A stretch of DNA of 64,000 nucleotides, from positions 1-64,000 of the forward strand of contig JAEWIR010000028.1 of NCBI GenBank assembly GCA_023386965.1, in the 5' to 3' direction. The DNA is from Bacteroidota bacterium (GTDB lineage Bacteria; Bacteroidota; Bacteroidia; Flavobacteriales; Weeksellaceae). Every line of letters starts with the position of its first letter. The stretch's first letter is position 1. Shown here piece by piece: positions 17,527 to 24,821 of this stretch. Made by a program: the position numbers and the translations under genes. The notes under the pieces are model-generated. The model was not told where the DNA came from and ran no database searches. It was given only the letters and a program-made list of their open reading frames with translations.

Positions 17527-19359
17527 ATGAAAATTGTTAAACACTTTATTTTCCTTGTTGCTATCACCTCGGGAACAGGTGCAGCCGCTCAGGCAGTATT
17601 TCCTTATGAGCAGCAATGGGGAACCTATATTGGCGGAACAGGAACCTTGTTAAATGATCAGCACTTGTCAGGCACCTCATATTTTTGCGATTCACAGAAT
17701 AATGTTTTTTTAGGTGGTCAGACGGCCTTCGCACCAGGATACACCAATGTTTATTATGACCAGTTTATAGCAGGCGCCGGTAATCCTTCTGTATTGCCCG
17801 GAGTCAATTATTATTCGGTTAAATTATCTGTAGCGGGTCAACAGTTAAATGCAGGATATAACGGTGCAGCCAATGTTATCAATGAGAGGTTAAGAGGCAT
17901 AGATGCTCTGGACAATAAATTTGTATTAAAGCAGCACCCGGGTAATATACCTAATCTGTCCACTTCGGGAACTTGGCTATCTCAAAACACTGGATCTGCG
18001 AATGAGACATATACCCTTTCCAAGTACGACAGTAGCAATAATCTTGTATGGACCACTTACCTGCCAAATGCCGGCGGTGCTGCATTCGCCCTCCGTTTCG
18101 ATGAAAATAATAATATCTTTATCACAGGTAGAACTAAAGAATCAATTGTAGGGCTCGGCACCGCCGGGGTTTATCAGGAAAATTTTGTTCCGTATCAGAC
18201 TGTCAATGGTCAGCCTGGAGAAAACGGATATATTGTAAAACTGAATTCCGCAGGTCAAAAAATGTGGGCTACTTATGCTGTTCAGGGAATTCGGGATTTC
18301 GAGTATCATGCCGGTAGCCTTTATGCCAGTGGTGGGTATGATCCGAATATGCCCGGCCAGCTCACCACACCCGGAACCTTTCAGCCTACAACTCCCGGTA
18401 TGAATTTGCTTATGAAATTTGATGCCATTACCGGACAGAGAATCTGGAGTACTTTTTACGGTACACCAGCCAATCTTACCACTTATACGGGCATGGGAAT
18501 ATGGGATATAGAAGTAAACAGCACGGGACTTTATGTGAGCGGCCATAATGAAGACACGGGCTACCCAACATACTTCGCCACACCGGGCGCATTTAAAGGT
18601 CAGCTCACCGGTGGTGCAGATTTGTTTTTAACCAAATTCAGCCATGACGGAAACCGTGTATGGAGCACTTACTTCGGCAGTGACGGCTATGAAGAAGTTT
18701 TTGGAAGTACATTAACAATACTGGGTAACCGCATCATTATCGCCGGCAGCCAGTTTGGTGCGGTTTCTAATATTTCTACCCCGGGTGCGCATCTTAACAC
18801 TCCCTCCAACACATCAAACAGTCTCACAAACATGTTTTTTGCAGAGTTTGACAGTTCCGGCAGCAGATTGTGGTGTTCCTATTTTGGAGGGGCCGGAGCT
18901 AATATGTTTCAGGAACATATAAATCCCGAATTATTGAACGATGGTACTTTAATTCTGTGGGGCAGCACTGGTGCAACCACCGGTATAGGAACTGAAGGCG
19001 CACCTTATCAGTCCATGACCAACCCTTATCCGGGCTTTCCGTTCGGTTTTGTGACGCGGTTTGTATTTAAAGATGAACTGGGAACCTCTGAAACGGCAGG
19101 CCTTTCAGCAGATATCCAACTGTATAATAATCCCAACAACGGTAATTTCACACTGTCAGGTTCTGTTTTGGCAAAAGAAGCCACCGTTCTGTCACTGTAT
19201 GATACCACCGGCAGACTGGTGAAGAAAGAAGCGCTTTCACGCCAGCAAAAGCAGGATTTCAGTTGGGGCCACCTCCTAACTTCAGGAAACTATATCCTGT
19301 CGGTTTATAAAAAATCCGGCGAGCTGCTGAAGTCCTTTAAAATGACGGTGAAGAAATAA
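17527..19359 (+). CDS. SBBP-repeat protein with T9SS type A sorting domain (first of pair)
   Basis: Secreted or surface protein of 610 residues. After the signal peptide come about six copies of a beta-propeller-type motif resembling SBBP repeats, each with W-(G/T/A/S)-(T/S)-(Y/F) (WGTYIGG, WTTYLP, WATYAV, WSTFYG, WSTYFGS, WCSYFGG). The C-terminal 80 residues are a type A sorting domain (NNPNNGNFTL, LYDTTGRLV, LTSGNYILSV, FKMTVKK), removed after export by the type IX system. It is followed 74 bp later by a paralogue. No known ligand. Confidence 0.88.
   Translation: MKIVKHFIFLVAITSGTGAAAQAVFPYEQQWGTYIGGTGTLLNDQHLSGTSYFCDSQNNVFLGGQTAFAPGYTNVYYDQFIAGAGNPSVLPGVNYYSVKLSVAGQQLNAGYNGAANVINERLRGIDALDNKFVLKQHPGNIPNLSTSGTWLSQNTGSANETYTLSKYDSSNNLVWTTYLPNAGGAAFALRFDENNNIFITGRTKESIVGLGTAGVYQENFVPYQTVNGQPGENGYIVKLNSAGQKMWATYAVQGIRDFEYHAGSLYASGGYDPNMPGQLTTPGTFQPTTPGMNLLMKFDAITGQRIWSTFYGTPANLTTYTGMGIWDIEVNSTGLYVSGHNEDTGYPTYFATPGAFKGQLTGGADLFLTKFSHDGNRVWSTYFGSDGYEEVFGSTLTILGNRIIIAGSQFGAVSNISTPGAHLNTPSNTSNSLTNMFFAEFDSSGSRLWCSYFGGAGANMFQEHINPELLNDGTLILWGSTGATTGIGTEGAPYQSMTNPYPGFPFGFVTRFVFKDELGTSETAGLSADIQLYNNPNNGNFTLSGSVLAKEATVLSLYDTTGRLVKKEALSRQQKQDFSWGHLLTSGNYILSVYKKSGELLKSFKMTVKK
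19123..19359 (+). repeat. T9SS sorting-domain repeat, copy 1
   Basis: The last 237 bp of the first SBBP gene. Hand alignment with copy 2 at 21021-21257 gives 22 differences and no gaps (about 91% identity); the sequence 5' of this point is not alignable at DNA level. Confidence 0.85.
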
Positions 19360-19433
19360 ATAATTGCATTAAAGCGCAACCATAAGGGAAAAAATTTGGT
19401 TCATTCCTTCAGATTTAACCTAAATTCAAAATT

Positions 19434-21257
19434 ATGAATCTTATTAAAAAAATTTCCAGTCTATTAATTGGTATCATGTTATGTAACTTCATGTTTGCTC
19501 AAGCAAATTTTGAGTATGAGAGAACATGGGGTACCTATTTTGGACCAGCCGGTAGTCAAATTGCTGGATCAGAAGTGCGTAGAGGAATCATTTTTGATTC
19601 TCAAAAGAACATGTATCTGAGAGGGGGTATATGGCATAACGCAACTTATGCAAACTCTTATTATGACCAGTTTTTGTTAGGAGGAGGTGAAAATTATCAG
19701 GGCTCACAATCCACTTATTTTAATGCTAAATTCTCTGCTTCAGGAGTTCCTGATTTATTTGGGTACGGCGCCCCTGAATCTGCAGTGGGGTATAGAAGTC
19801 TGGAGGCTATTGATTCACAGGATAACAGATATTATATCGTCTATGGCGGTTCGCCTTCCTTGCAGGCCACTCCAGGCGCTTTTTTGTCAACAGATCCTCA
19901 ACCTTCCTCATCAAAAAAAGTTTTACTTGCAAAATACTCTACTACCGGACAGTTGATCTGGGCTTCTTATCTTCCGTTTGTAACCCCTGGAACAGATGTA
20001 GTTTTGGATTCCTCAGATAATATTTATGTTTCAGGAGCGACCGTAGTTTCGTCAAATCTAACTACAAACGGGGTATGGCAGGAAAATTATGAGACGTTAT
20101 ATAACAGTCAGGGAAATTTGATTCCCAATCACTATTTACTGAAGCTTGATAGTAATGGTCAAAGAGTTTGGGCAACCTATTTGCCAAGTGGTTGTTCGTC
20201 AATGAAATATTGGAATGGATATTTGTATATGATTACAGGAAGAAATATTAATCCTAATACCGATACAATGGCAACTCCTGGAGCTTATCAGACTGTCAAA
20301 TCAGAAACTTCAATAACAAAACTGGATGCCAATACTGGAACCCGTGAATGGGGAACTTATTATGGTCCACCACAAAGTAGTTTTATAATTAGTATTCCAA
20401 CAGATTTAGAAGTTAATGCAACCGGAATCTATATTACTGGTACTGATTATGATGATACGGCTTTAAATTTTTACGGTACCCCTACAAGCCATAAATCAGT
20501 AATCACCGGTGGCTCCGATTTGTTTCTATCAAAATTTTCCCATGCTGGATTCCGTGAGTGGAGTACTTATTTTGGGAATTCGGGTTCTGATATGAATGAA
20601 TTTGAAAAAGTGTTAGCAGTACAGGGTAGTGATATTTATATATCAGGAAACACATACGGTAGCGGAAATAATATCGCAACAATTGGTTCGTATCAGTCAG
20701 CGCCAGAATTAAACACTCCCAATTCAATAAATTATTATTTTGCAAAATTTAGTGCATCCGGTAATCTTATCTGGTGTTCGTATTATGGTGGCACGTCCAG
20801 TTATCCGGGAATCTTGATGCCGCTTAATATTGCAATTGATAATAATGTATTGTTTCTGTATGGTAATACAAATTCTGAAACCGGATATACATCAGAGAGT
20901 GCATGGATGCCACAAAGGAATCCTTCAAACACTAGCCAGACAACAGCTTTCATAGCACGTTTCGATCTCAAGTCTGCTATGGGTGTTTCCGGTAGTGAAT
21001 CGGTAAAAGAATTAGTTCTTTATAACAATCCCAACAACGGTAATTTCACACTGTCAGGATCTGTTTTGGCAAAAGAAGCTGCTGTAATGTCGCTGTATGA
21101 TACCTCCGGCAGACTGGTGAAGAAAGAAGTGCTTTCACGCCAACAAAAACAGGATTTCAGTTGGGGACACCTGCTTACGTCAGGAAATTATATACTGTCG
21201 GTTTCCAAAAAATCCGGCGAGCAGCTGAAGACCTTTAAAATGACGGTGAAGAAATAA
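19434..21257 (+). CDS. SBBP-repeat protein with T9SS type A sorting domain (second of pair)
   Basis: Paralogue of the preceding gene, 607 residues, same plan: signal peptide (ending FMFAQ), SBBP-like W..Y motifs (WGTYFGP, WASYLP, WATYLP, WGTYYGP, WSTYFGN, WCSYYGG) and a type A sorting domain. The body shares organisation and scattered motifs such as SYYDQF and SNAGTP-like strands but is distinctly more AT-rich than its neighbour, while the sorting domain is nearly identical. This looks like old duplication followed by recent gene conversion, or capture of the domain. Confidence 0.88.
   Translation: MNLIKKISSLLIGIMLCNFMFAQANFEYERTWGTYFGPAGSQIAGSEVRRGIIFDSQKNMYLRGGIWHNATYANSYYDQFLLGGGENYQGSQSTYFNAKFSASGVPDLFGYGAPESAVGYRSLEAIDSQDNRYYIVYGGSPSLQATPGAFLSTDPQPSSSKKVLLAKYSTTGQLIWASYLPFVTPGTDVVLDSSDNIYVSGATVVSSNLTTNGVWQENYETLYNSQGNLIPNHYLLKLDSNGQRVWATYLPSGCSSMKYWNGYLYMITGRNINPNTDTMATPGAYQTVKSETSITKLDANTGTREWGTYYGPPQSSFIISIPTDLEVNATGIYITGTDYDDTALNFYGTPTSHKSVITGGSDLFLSKFSHAGFREWSTYFGNSGSDMNEFEKVLAVQGSDIYISGNTYGSGNNIATIGSYQSAPELNTPNSINYYFAKFSASGNLIWCSYYGGTSSYPGILMPLNIAIDNNVLFLYGNTNSETGYTSESAWMPQRNPSNTSQTTAFIARFDLKSAMGVSGSESVKELVLYNNPNNGNFTLSGSVLAKEAAVMSLYDTSGRLVKKEVLSRQQKQDFSWGHLLTSGNYILSVSKKSGEQLKTFKMTVKK
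21021..21257 (+). repeat. T9SS sorting-domain repeat, copy 2
   Basis: Same length as copy 1 (237 bp) and about 91% identical. GC content rises sharply at its left edge relative to the rest of its gene. Confidence 0.85.
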
Positions 21258-21667
21258 AATATTATTCGTTTCGTAATACTGGTCAGTTTAATATGAGCAT
21301 CTGAAGATGTAGTCTCATGAAGTTGCTATCTTTCCTATACTTATTGAAAAAGATTATGATGCAATGTTTTAAGGCAGCCTTGAACAGCTGCTAATCCCAC
21401 TGACATCACTTATAATAAATATGCTTTGGAAGATGCATCTTTTATTGGAGTACCAGCAGGTAATATCGCTGCCCAAGGTTTTATTTTGTTACAAGAGATG
21501 CATTTTGTTACCAAGAAAAGCATCCCATTGGAGATCTACTGTATTCCGATTGTTTGTATTTAATAAATTATCCTAAAACACTTTTATTAAACCAGATTCC
21601 TGCGGAATGACAAACAGGCTGCTGAATTTTAGCAGATTATGTGTAATGCCAGATGAACTTTAAATAG
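21258..21667. other. Gene-free AT-rich gap, possible decayed coding remnant
   Basis: About 410 bp with no intact gene. On the plus strand 21384-21563 is open for 59 codons without a start and reads as protein-like text (ALEDASFIGVPAGNIAAQ within it), preceded by a stop codon. I do not recognise it. It could be a fragment of a lost gene or chance. Confidence 0.3.
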
Positions 21668-21706
21668 AAAAAAGGATGACCTGGTAATCAGGACATCCTT
21701 TTTTAT
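21668..21706. terminator. Terminator after the TPM-domain operon
   Basis: AAAGGATG-A-CCTG / CAGG-A-CATCCTTT stem with a 5 nt loop, an A run on the left and a T run on the right, so it can act on both strands. It lies 20 bp past the stop of the 21725 gene. Confidence 0.8.
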
Positions 21707-21724
21707 TTTTTACTCCCGTATGTA

Positions 21725-22540
21725 TTACCAGCCGCCGGAGGCACCGCCACCGCCGAAACTTCCGCCGCCGCCGAAGCCACCAAAGCCGCCTCCGCCACCG
21801 CCAAAGCCTCCACCGCCAAAGCCACCGCCGCCAAAGCCGCCACCCATTGGGAAAGGGAAAAAGCCTCCCGGATAGCTCCGTCTGCCGCGGCGTGTAAGTA
21901 TTTCATCGTCGTCATCGTGCCGGTTGCCGCCGCCACGGTTTTTGAAAAGGAAACTAAGGATAAAGATCACGAAAAAGGCAATCAGAATGATTTCAAAGAA
22001 ACTCATGCCGCTGCCTTCGGTGTTTTTTTTTACAACAGGTTTGTATTTGCCCTGTACGGCTTCCATCAGTGCGCTGGTACCGCGGTCTATGCCCTCATAC
22101 CAACGTCCCTGTTTGAAGTTGGGAGCCACCACATAATCAATGATTTGCCCGGCCACCGAGGCGGTGAGGTATTTTTCAACATCGCGGCCCTGCTGTATGG
22201 ACATAGTACGGTCGTCCGTGGCAATCAGAAAAACGATCCCGTTGTCTGTGCCTTTCTTGCCTATTTTCCACTTTTCACCGAATTCCCAGGCTACAAAATT
22301 GACGTCTTCGCCCTGCGTAGAGGGTATGATGATCACTTCAATCTCGGTGGACGTACTGTCCTCGAATTTTATCAGTTTTTGGTTCAGCAGGTCTTTCTCG
22401 CTTTCACTCAGAATTCCGCTTTCGTCAAATACCGGATATAAAACAGCTGGCTTTTCGGGAATTTTGTACTGAGCATGAGTCTGCAACCAGGCACAGCAAA
22501 ATAAAAAGACTGTAAAAAATTTAAGAGAAGCTAATCTCAT
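21725..22540 (-). CDS. TPM-domain (YgcG-type) membrane protein with glycine-rich tail
   Basis: Protein of 271 residues: signal peptide (ending THAQ), a TPM domain at about 30-170 (VFDESGILSESEKDLLNQKL, STSTEIEVIIIPS, DNGIVFLIATDDRTMSIQQGRDVEKYL), a transmembrane helix (FFEIILIAFFVIFILSFLF) and a C-terminal tail made almost only of G and F, ending ASGGW. TPM proteins of the TLP18.3/Psb32 group are linked to assembly or quality control of membrane complexes. It overlaps the upstream TPM gene by 20 bp and forms an operon with lemA. Confidence 0.9.
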   Translation of the reverse strand: MRLASLKFFTVFLFCCAWLQTHAQYKIPEKPAVLYPVFDESGILSESEKDLLNQKLIKFEDSTSTEIEVIIIPSTQGEDVNFVAWEFGEKWKIGKKGTDNGIVFLIATDDRTMSIQQGRDVEKYLTASVAGQIIDYVVAPNFKQGRWYEGIDRGTSALMEAVQGKYKPVVKKNTEGSGMSFFEIILIAFFVIFILSFLFKNRGGGNRHDDDDEILTRRGRRSYPGGFFPFPMGGGFGGGGFGGGGFGGGGGGFGGFGGGGSFGGGGASGGW

Positions 22541-22949
22541 CAGAGAGTTCGTTTTTGTTTTCTCCCGTCACAGGAAAATATTTTTTTAGTTCAATACCCG
22601 TATCAAGTATCGCTTTCTGCAGGGGTTCGAAGAACCGGCCTTTTGCAAAACCAGCCGTAATATCATCATGCATTTTGTCCCAAAACTGCTGGTGTACTTT
22701 TTTGTGGATGCCTTCGTCGCCAATAATGGTAAGATACCTTTGCTCAAAGTTGATGTGGAAGAGCACCGCGTTACGTTCGGCCGTTTTCTCCATGCAAAGC
22801 CTTTTGAACACCTCAAAGGCCACCTCGGCATTATCGTCCTCCGTATTGGAATCAATATGCACCCGGATCTCACCTGTTGAATGGTCTTCGGCTGTTTTAA
22901 TGGCTTCCACAAGGGAAGCCATCTGTGTATTGCTTAGGAAATTACTCAT
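22521..22949 (-). CDS. Small TPM-domain protein
   Basis: Cytoplasmic TPM-domain protein of 142 residues without a signal peptide: LVEAIKTAEDHSTGEIRVHID, RNAVLFHINFEQRYLTIIGDEGIHKKV and DITAGFAKGRFFEPLQKAI are the family blocks. The frame is open further upstream into lemA, but MSNFLSNTQMASL at 22949 is the sensible start, 7 bp after the lemA stop. Middle gene of the lemA-TPM-TPM operon. Confidence 0.9.
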   Translation of the reverse strand: MSNFLSNTQMASLVEAIKTAEDHSTGEIRVHIDSNTEDDNAEVAFEVFKRLCMEKTAERNAVLFHINFEQRYLTIIGDEGIHKKVHQQFWDKMHDDITAGFAKGRFFEPLQKAILDTGIELKKYFPVTGENKNELSDEISFS

Positions 22950-22956
22950 TACCTTT

Positions 22957-23565
22957 TTAATTGGTAAATACCTCAGGAGCCTGTTCGGCACCGGCCGCAG
23001 CCTTAAAGTAGGGCTTCTCCTTAAAATTGGTAAAGTTCGCAAGAATATTGTTCGGGAAAGTCTTGATGCTGGTGTTGAATTCCTGCGCAGCACCGTTGAA
23101 GACTACCGTTTCAGCACGTATGCTGTTCTCAATGGCGATGTATTCCCGCTGGAAATTGGTGTACTGCTGGTCTGCCTTCAGGTTAGGATACTGCTCTACT
23201 ACTGCCATAAGCCGGCTCAGTGCACCTGTAAGTTCACCCTGCGCAGCCTGGAAACGTGCCATATCCTGCTCAGTCATATTGGTAGGGTCCACATTAATAG
23301 AAGTGGCTTTGGACCGGGCTTCTATCACTTTGGTCAGGGTTTCCTGCTCAAACTGTGCATACGATTTCACGGTTCTTTCCAGGTTTGGAATAAGGTTAGC
23401 CCTTTTCTGATAAACGGTTTCCACATTACTCCATTTGGTATTTACCGTCTGTTCCTGAGCGACCAGACTGTTGTATTTTGGAACGCCCCACAAAAGCACA
23501 AGACCTAAGATGACAAGCAATGCAATCCCGAGTGTTCCGGCGCTTAAACAACCTTTGTTTTTCAT
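22957..23565 (-). CDS. lemA: LemA family protein
   Basis: Membrane-anchored coiled-coil protein of 202 residues: one N-terminal transmembrane helix (TLGIALLVILGLVLLWGV) then long helices with the LemA signature YNSLVAQEQTVNTKWSNVETVYQKRANLIPNL split over residues 31-62. LemA and TPM proteins are found together in many bacteria; function is unclear, possibly membrane protein homeostasis. First gene of its operon, with a TATATTTG box at 23602-23609 divergent from the folA promoter. Confidence 0.93.
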   Translation of the reverse strand: MKNKGCLSAGTLGIALLVILGLVLLWGVPKYNSLVAQEQTVNTKWSNVETVYQKRANLIPNLERTVKSYAQFEQETLTKVIEARSKATSINVDPTNMTEQDMARFQAAQGELTGALSRLMAVVEQYPNLKADQQYTNFQREYIAIENSIRAETVVFNGAAQEFNTSIKTFPNNILANFTNFKEKPYFKAAAGAEQAPEVFTN

Positions 23566-23601
23566 AGTTTATTAATTTATTTTTAAAAAAAATTCGCTAA
23601 C

Positions 23602-23609
23602 CAAATATA
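23602..23609 (-). promoter_or_regulatory. -7 promoter box of lemA
   Basis: TATATTTG on the minus strand, a full TAnnTTTG match, 37 bp before the lemA ATG and back to back with the folA box. Confidence 0.45.
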
Positions 23610-23621
23610 CAAATTATGTGC

Positions 23622-23629
23622 TACTTTTG
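23622..23629 (+). promoter_or_regulatory. -7 promoter box of folA
   Basis: TACTTTTG, a full TAnnTTTG match, 17 bp before the folA ATG. Confidence 0.5.
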
Positions 23630-23645
23630 CTGAAATACCTAAAAG

Positions 23646-24155
23646 ATGACCACTATTGTTGTAGCGATGGACCGGAAAAACGGAATTGGGCTGGAGAACA
23701 GAATGCTTTGGCATCTGCCTGCAGATTTGAAGCATTTTAAGACCATTACTTCGGGTCATCCGGTGATTATGGGCCGCAAGACCTTTGAAAGTATAGGCAA
23801 ACCTCTGCCTAACCGCACCAATATTGTGATCAGCCGGAAGAAAGACTGGTTTCAGGAGGGCATTTTGATCGTTGGGAGCATTAAAGAAGCTTTAAAGTTT
23901 GCTAAGAAAATTGATGAAAACATCTTTATCATTGGCGGGGGTAATATTTACGAACAGACCATGCAACTTACTGATAAACTGGAAGTGACGCGTGTAGATG
24001 CGGCGTGCGATGCGGATACCTTTTTCCCGGAGATTGATACGAAAATATGGCAGATGACTGATGAGGTGAACTTTGCAAGTGATGAAAAGAACAGGTTCGA
24101 CATGAAGTTTCAAACCTTTGAGCGGATTATCCCGCTGAATGCGGAGCAGGGATAA
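23646..24155 (+). CDS. folA: Dihydrofolate reductase
   Basis: NADPH-dependent reductase that regenerates tetrahydrofolate; 169 residues, normal length. Signature features: IVVAMDRKNGIGLENRMLWHLPADLKHFK at the N-terminus (with the catalytic acidic residue in LPADLK), GHPVIMGRKTFESIGKPLPNRTN, and FIIGGGNIYEQ. The ATG at 23646 is close behind a -7 box. The following gene has its own promoter-like element inside the end of folA's 3' flank. Confidence 0.97.
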   Translation: MTTIVVAMDRKNGIGLENRMLWHLPADLKHFKTITSGHPVIMGRKTFESIGKPLPNRTNIVISRKKDWFQEGILIVGSIKEALKFAKKIDENIFIIGGGNIYEQTMQLTDKLEVTRVDAACDADTFFPEIDTKIWQMTDEVNFASDEKNRFDMKFQTFERIIPLNAEQG

Positions 24156-24180
24156 ACCTGTAATTTTTAGGCAAATTACC

Positions 24181-24188
24181 TATCTTTG
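24181..24188 (+). promoter_or_regulatory. -7 promoter box of the 24208 gene
   Basis: TATCTTTG, full TAnnTTTG match, 19 bp before the ATG at 24208. It supports that start over the upstream in-frame codon at 24139. Confidence 0.5.
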
Positions 24189-24207
24189 CAGTCTTAAAAT
24201 CTCATTC

Positions 24208-24774
24208 ATGAACAAAAACATTAAAATTGCACTTGCGGCAATATTGATTATATCCGGAATCTATATGATGTTCTTCACACGGAACATTGGCTGGGGAGTG
24301 GTGGTATTCCTTCTTTCCGCATTTCCGATCCTGCTTTACTTTAAAAATGAGATGATCCTGATGGCCTTTTGGCACCTGCGGAAACAGAACATGGTGAAAG
24401 CGGCCTCCTGGCTGGCAAAGGTTACCAACTATCCTACACAGCTTCACAGGACTCAGTATGGTTATTTCCATTATCTTACAGGTCTGACACTGGCTCAGGA
24501 CAGTCCATCCAAGGTTGAGCCTTATATGAAAAAGGCGCTGGAATACGGTCTTAATATGAAACAGGACCGTGCCATGGCTACACTGAACCTTGCCGCATCG
24601 GCAATATCACGTGGCCGACGTCAGGAAGGACAGCGTTTACTGGAAGAGGCCAAAAAGCTGGATACGGCAGGTATGATGACGGATCAGATTAAGATGATGA
24701 AAGACCAGATGAAAATGCCTTCAATGCAGAAACATATGCATAATCCGCACATGAGACAGCGGGGCAAATTCTAA
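24208..24774 (+). CDS. Small TPR-like membrane protein of unknown function
   Basis: A 188-residue protein with two N-terminal transmembrane helices (IALAAILIISGIYMMFF and IGWGVVVFLLSAFPILLYF) and a soluble helical part resembling two or three TPR repeats (AASWLAKVTNYP, GYFHYLTGLTLAQ, PYMKKALEYGLNMKQDRAMATLNLA). The last 30 residues are unusually rich in Met, His and Lys (MKMPSMQKHMHNPHMRQ). I recognise it only as a conserved flavobacterial hypothetical. The upstream in-frame start at 24139 would overlap folA and add no sensible sequence. Confidence 0.75.
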   Translation: MNKNIKIALAAILIISGIYMMFFTRNIGWGVVVFLLSAFPILLYFKNEMILMAFWHLRKQNMVKAASWLAKVTNYPTQLHRTQYGYFHYLTGLTLAQDSPSKVEPYMKKALEYGLNMKQDRAMATLNLAASAISRGRRQEGQRLLEEAKKLDTAGMMTDQIKMMKDQMKMPSMQKHMHNPHMRQRGKF

Positions 24775-24789
24775 GGTTTGAATACAGAC

Positions 24790-24815
24790 AAGGCACCACA
24801 CAGGTGCCTTTTTCT
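24790..24815 (+). terminator. Terminator after the TPR-like gene
   Basis: AAGGCACC / GGTGCCTT stem, 5 nt loop, T run on the plus strand. It may partly serve the convergent adhesin gene ending at 24822, but lacks a good T run in that direction. Confidence 0.8.
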
Positions 24816-24821
24816 TTTGCT

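Noticed and set aside
21703..21936. Alanine/valine-rich frame over the glycine-rich tail region
   Set aside because: A frame-shifted reading of the GGN repeat; the TPM-domain frame is continuous and explains the DNA.
22555..23508. 317-codon open frame opposite lemA and the TPM gene
   Set aside because: It spans two genes on the other strand and its translation has no recognisable fold; lemA and TPM signatures lie on the minus strand.
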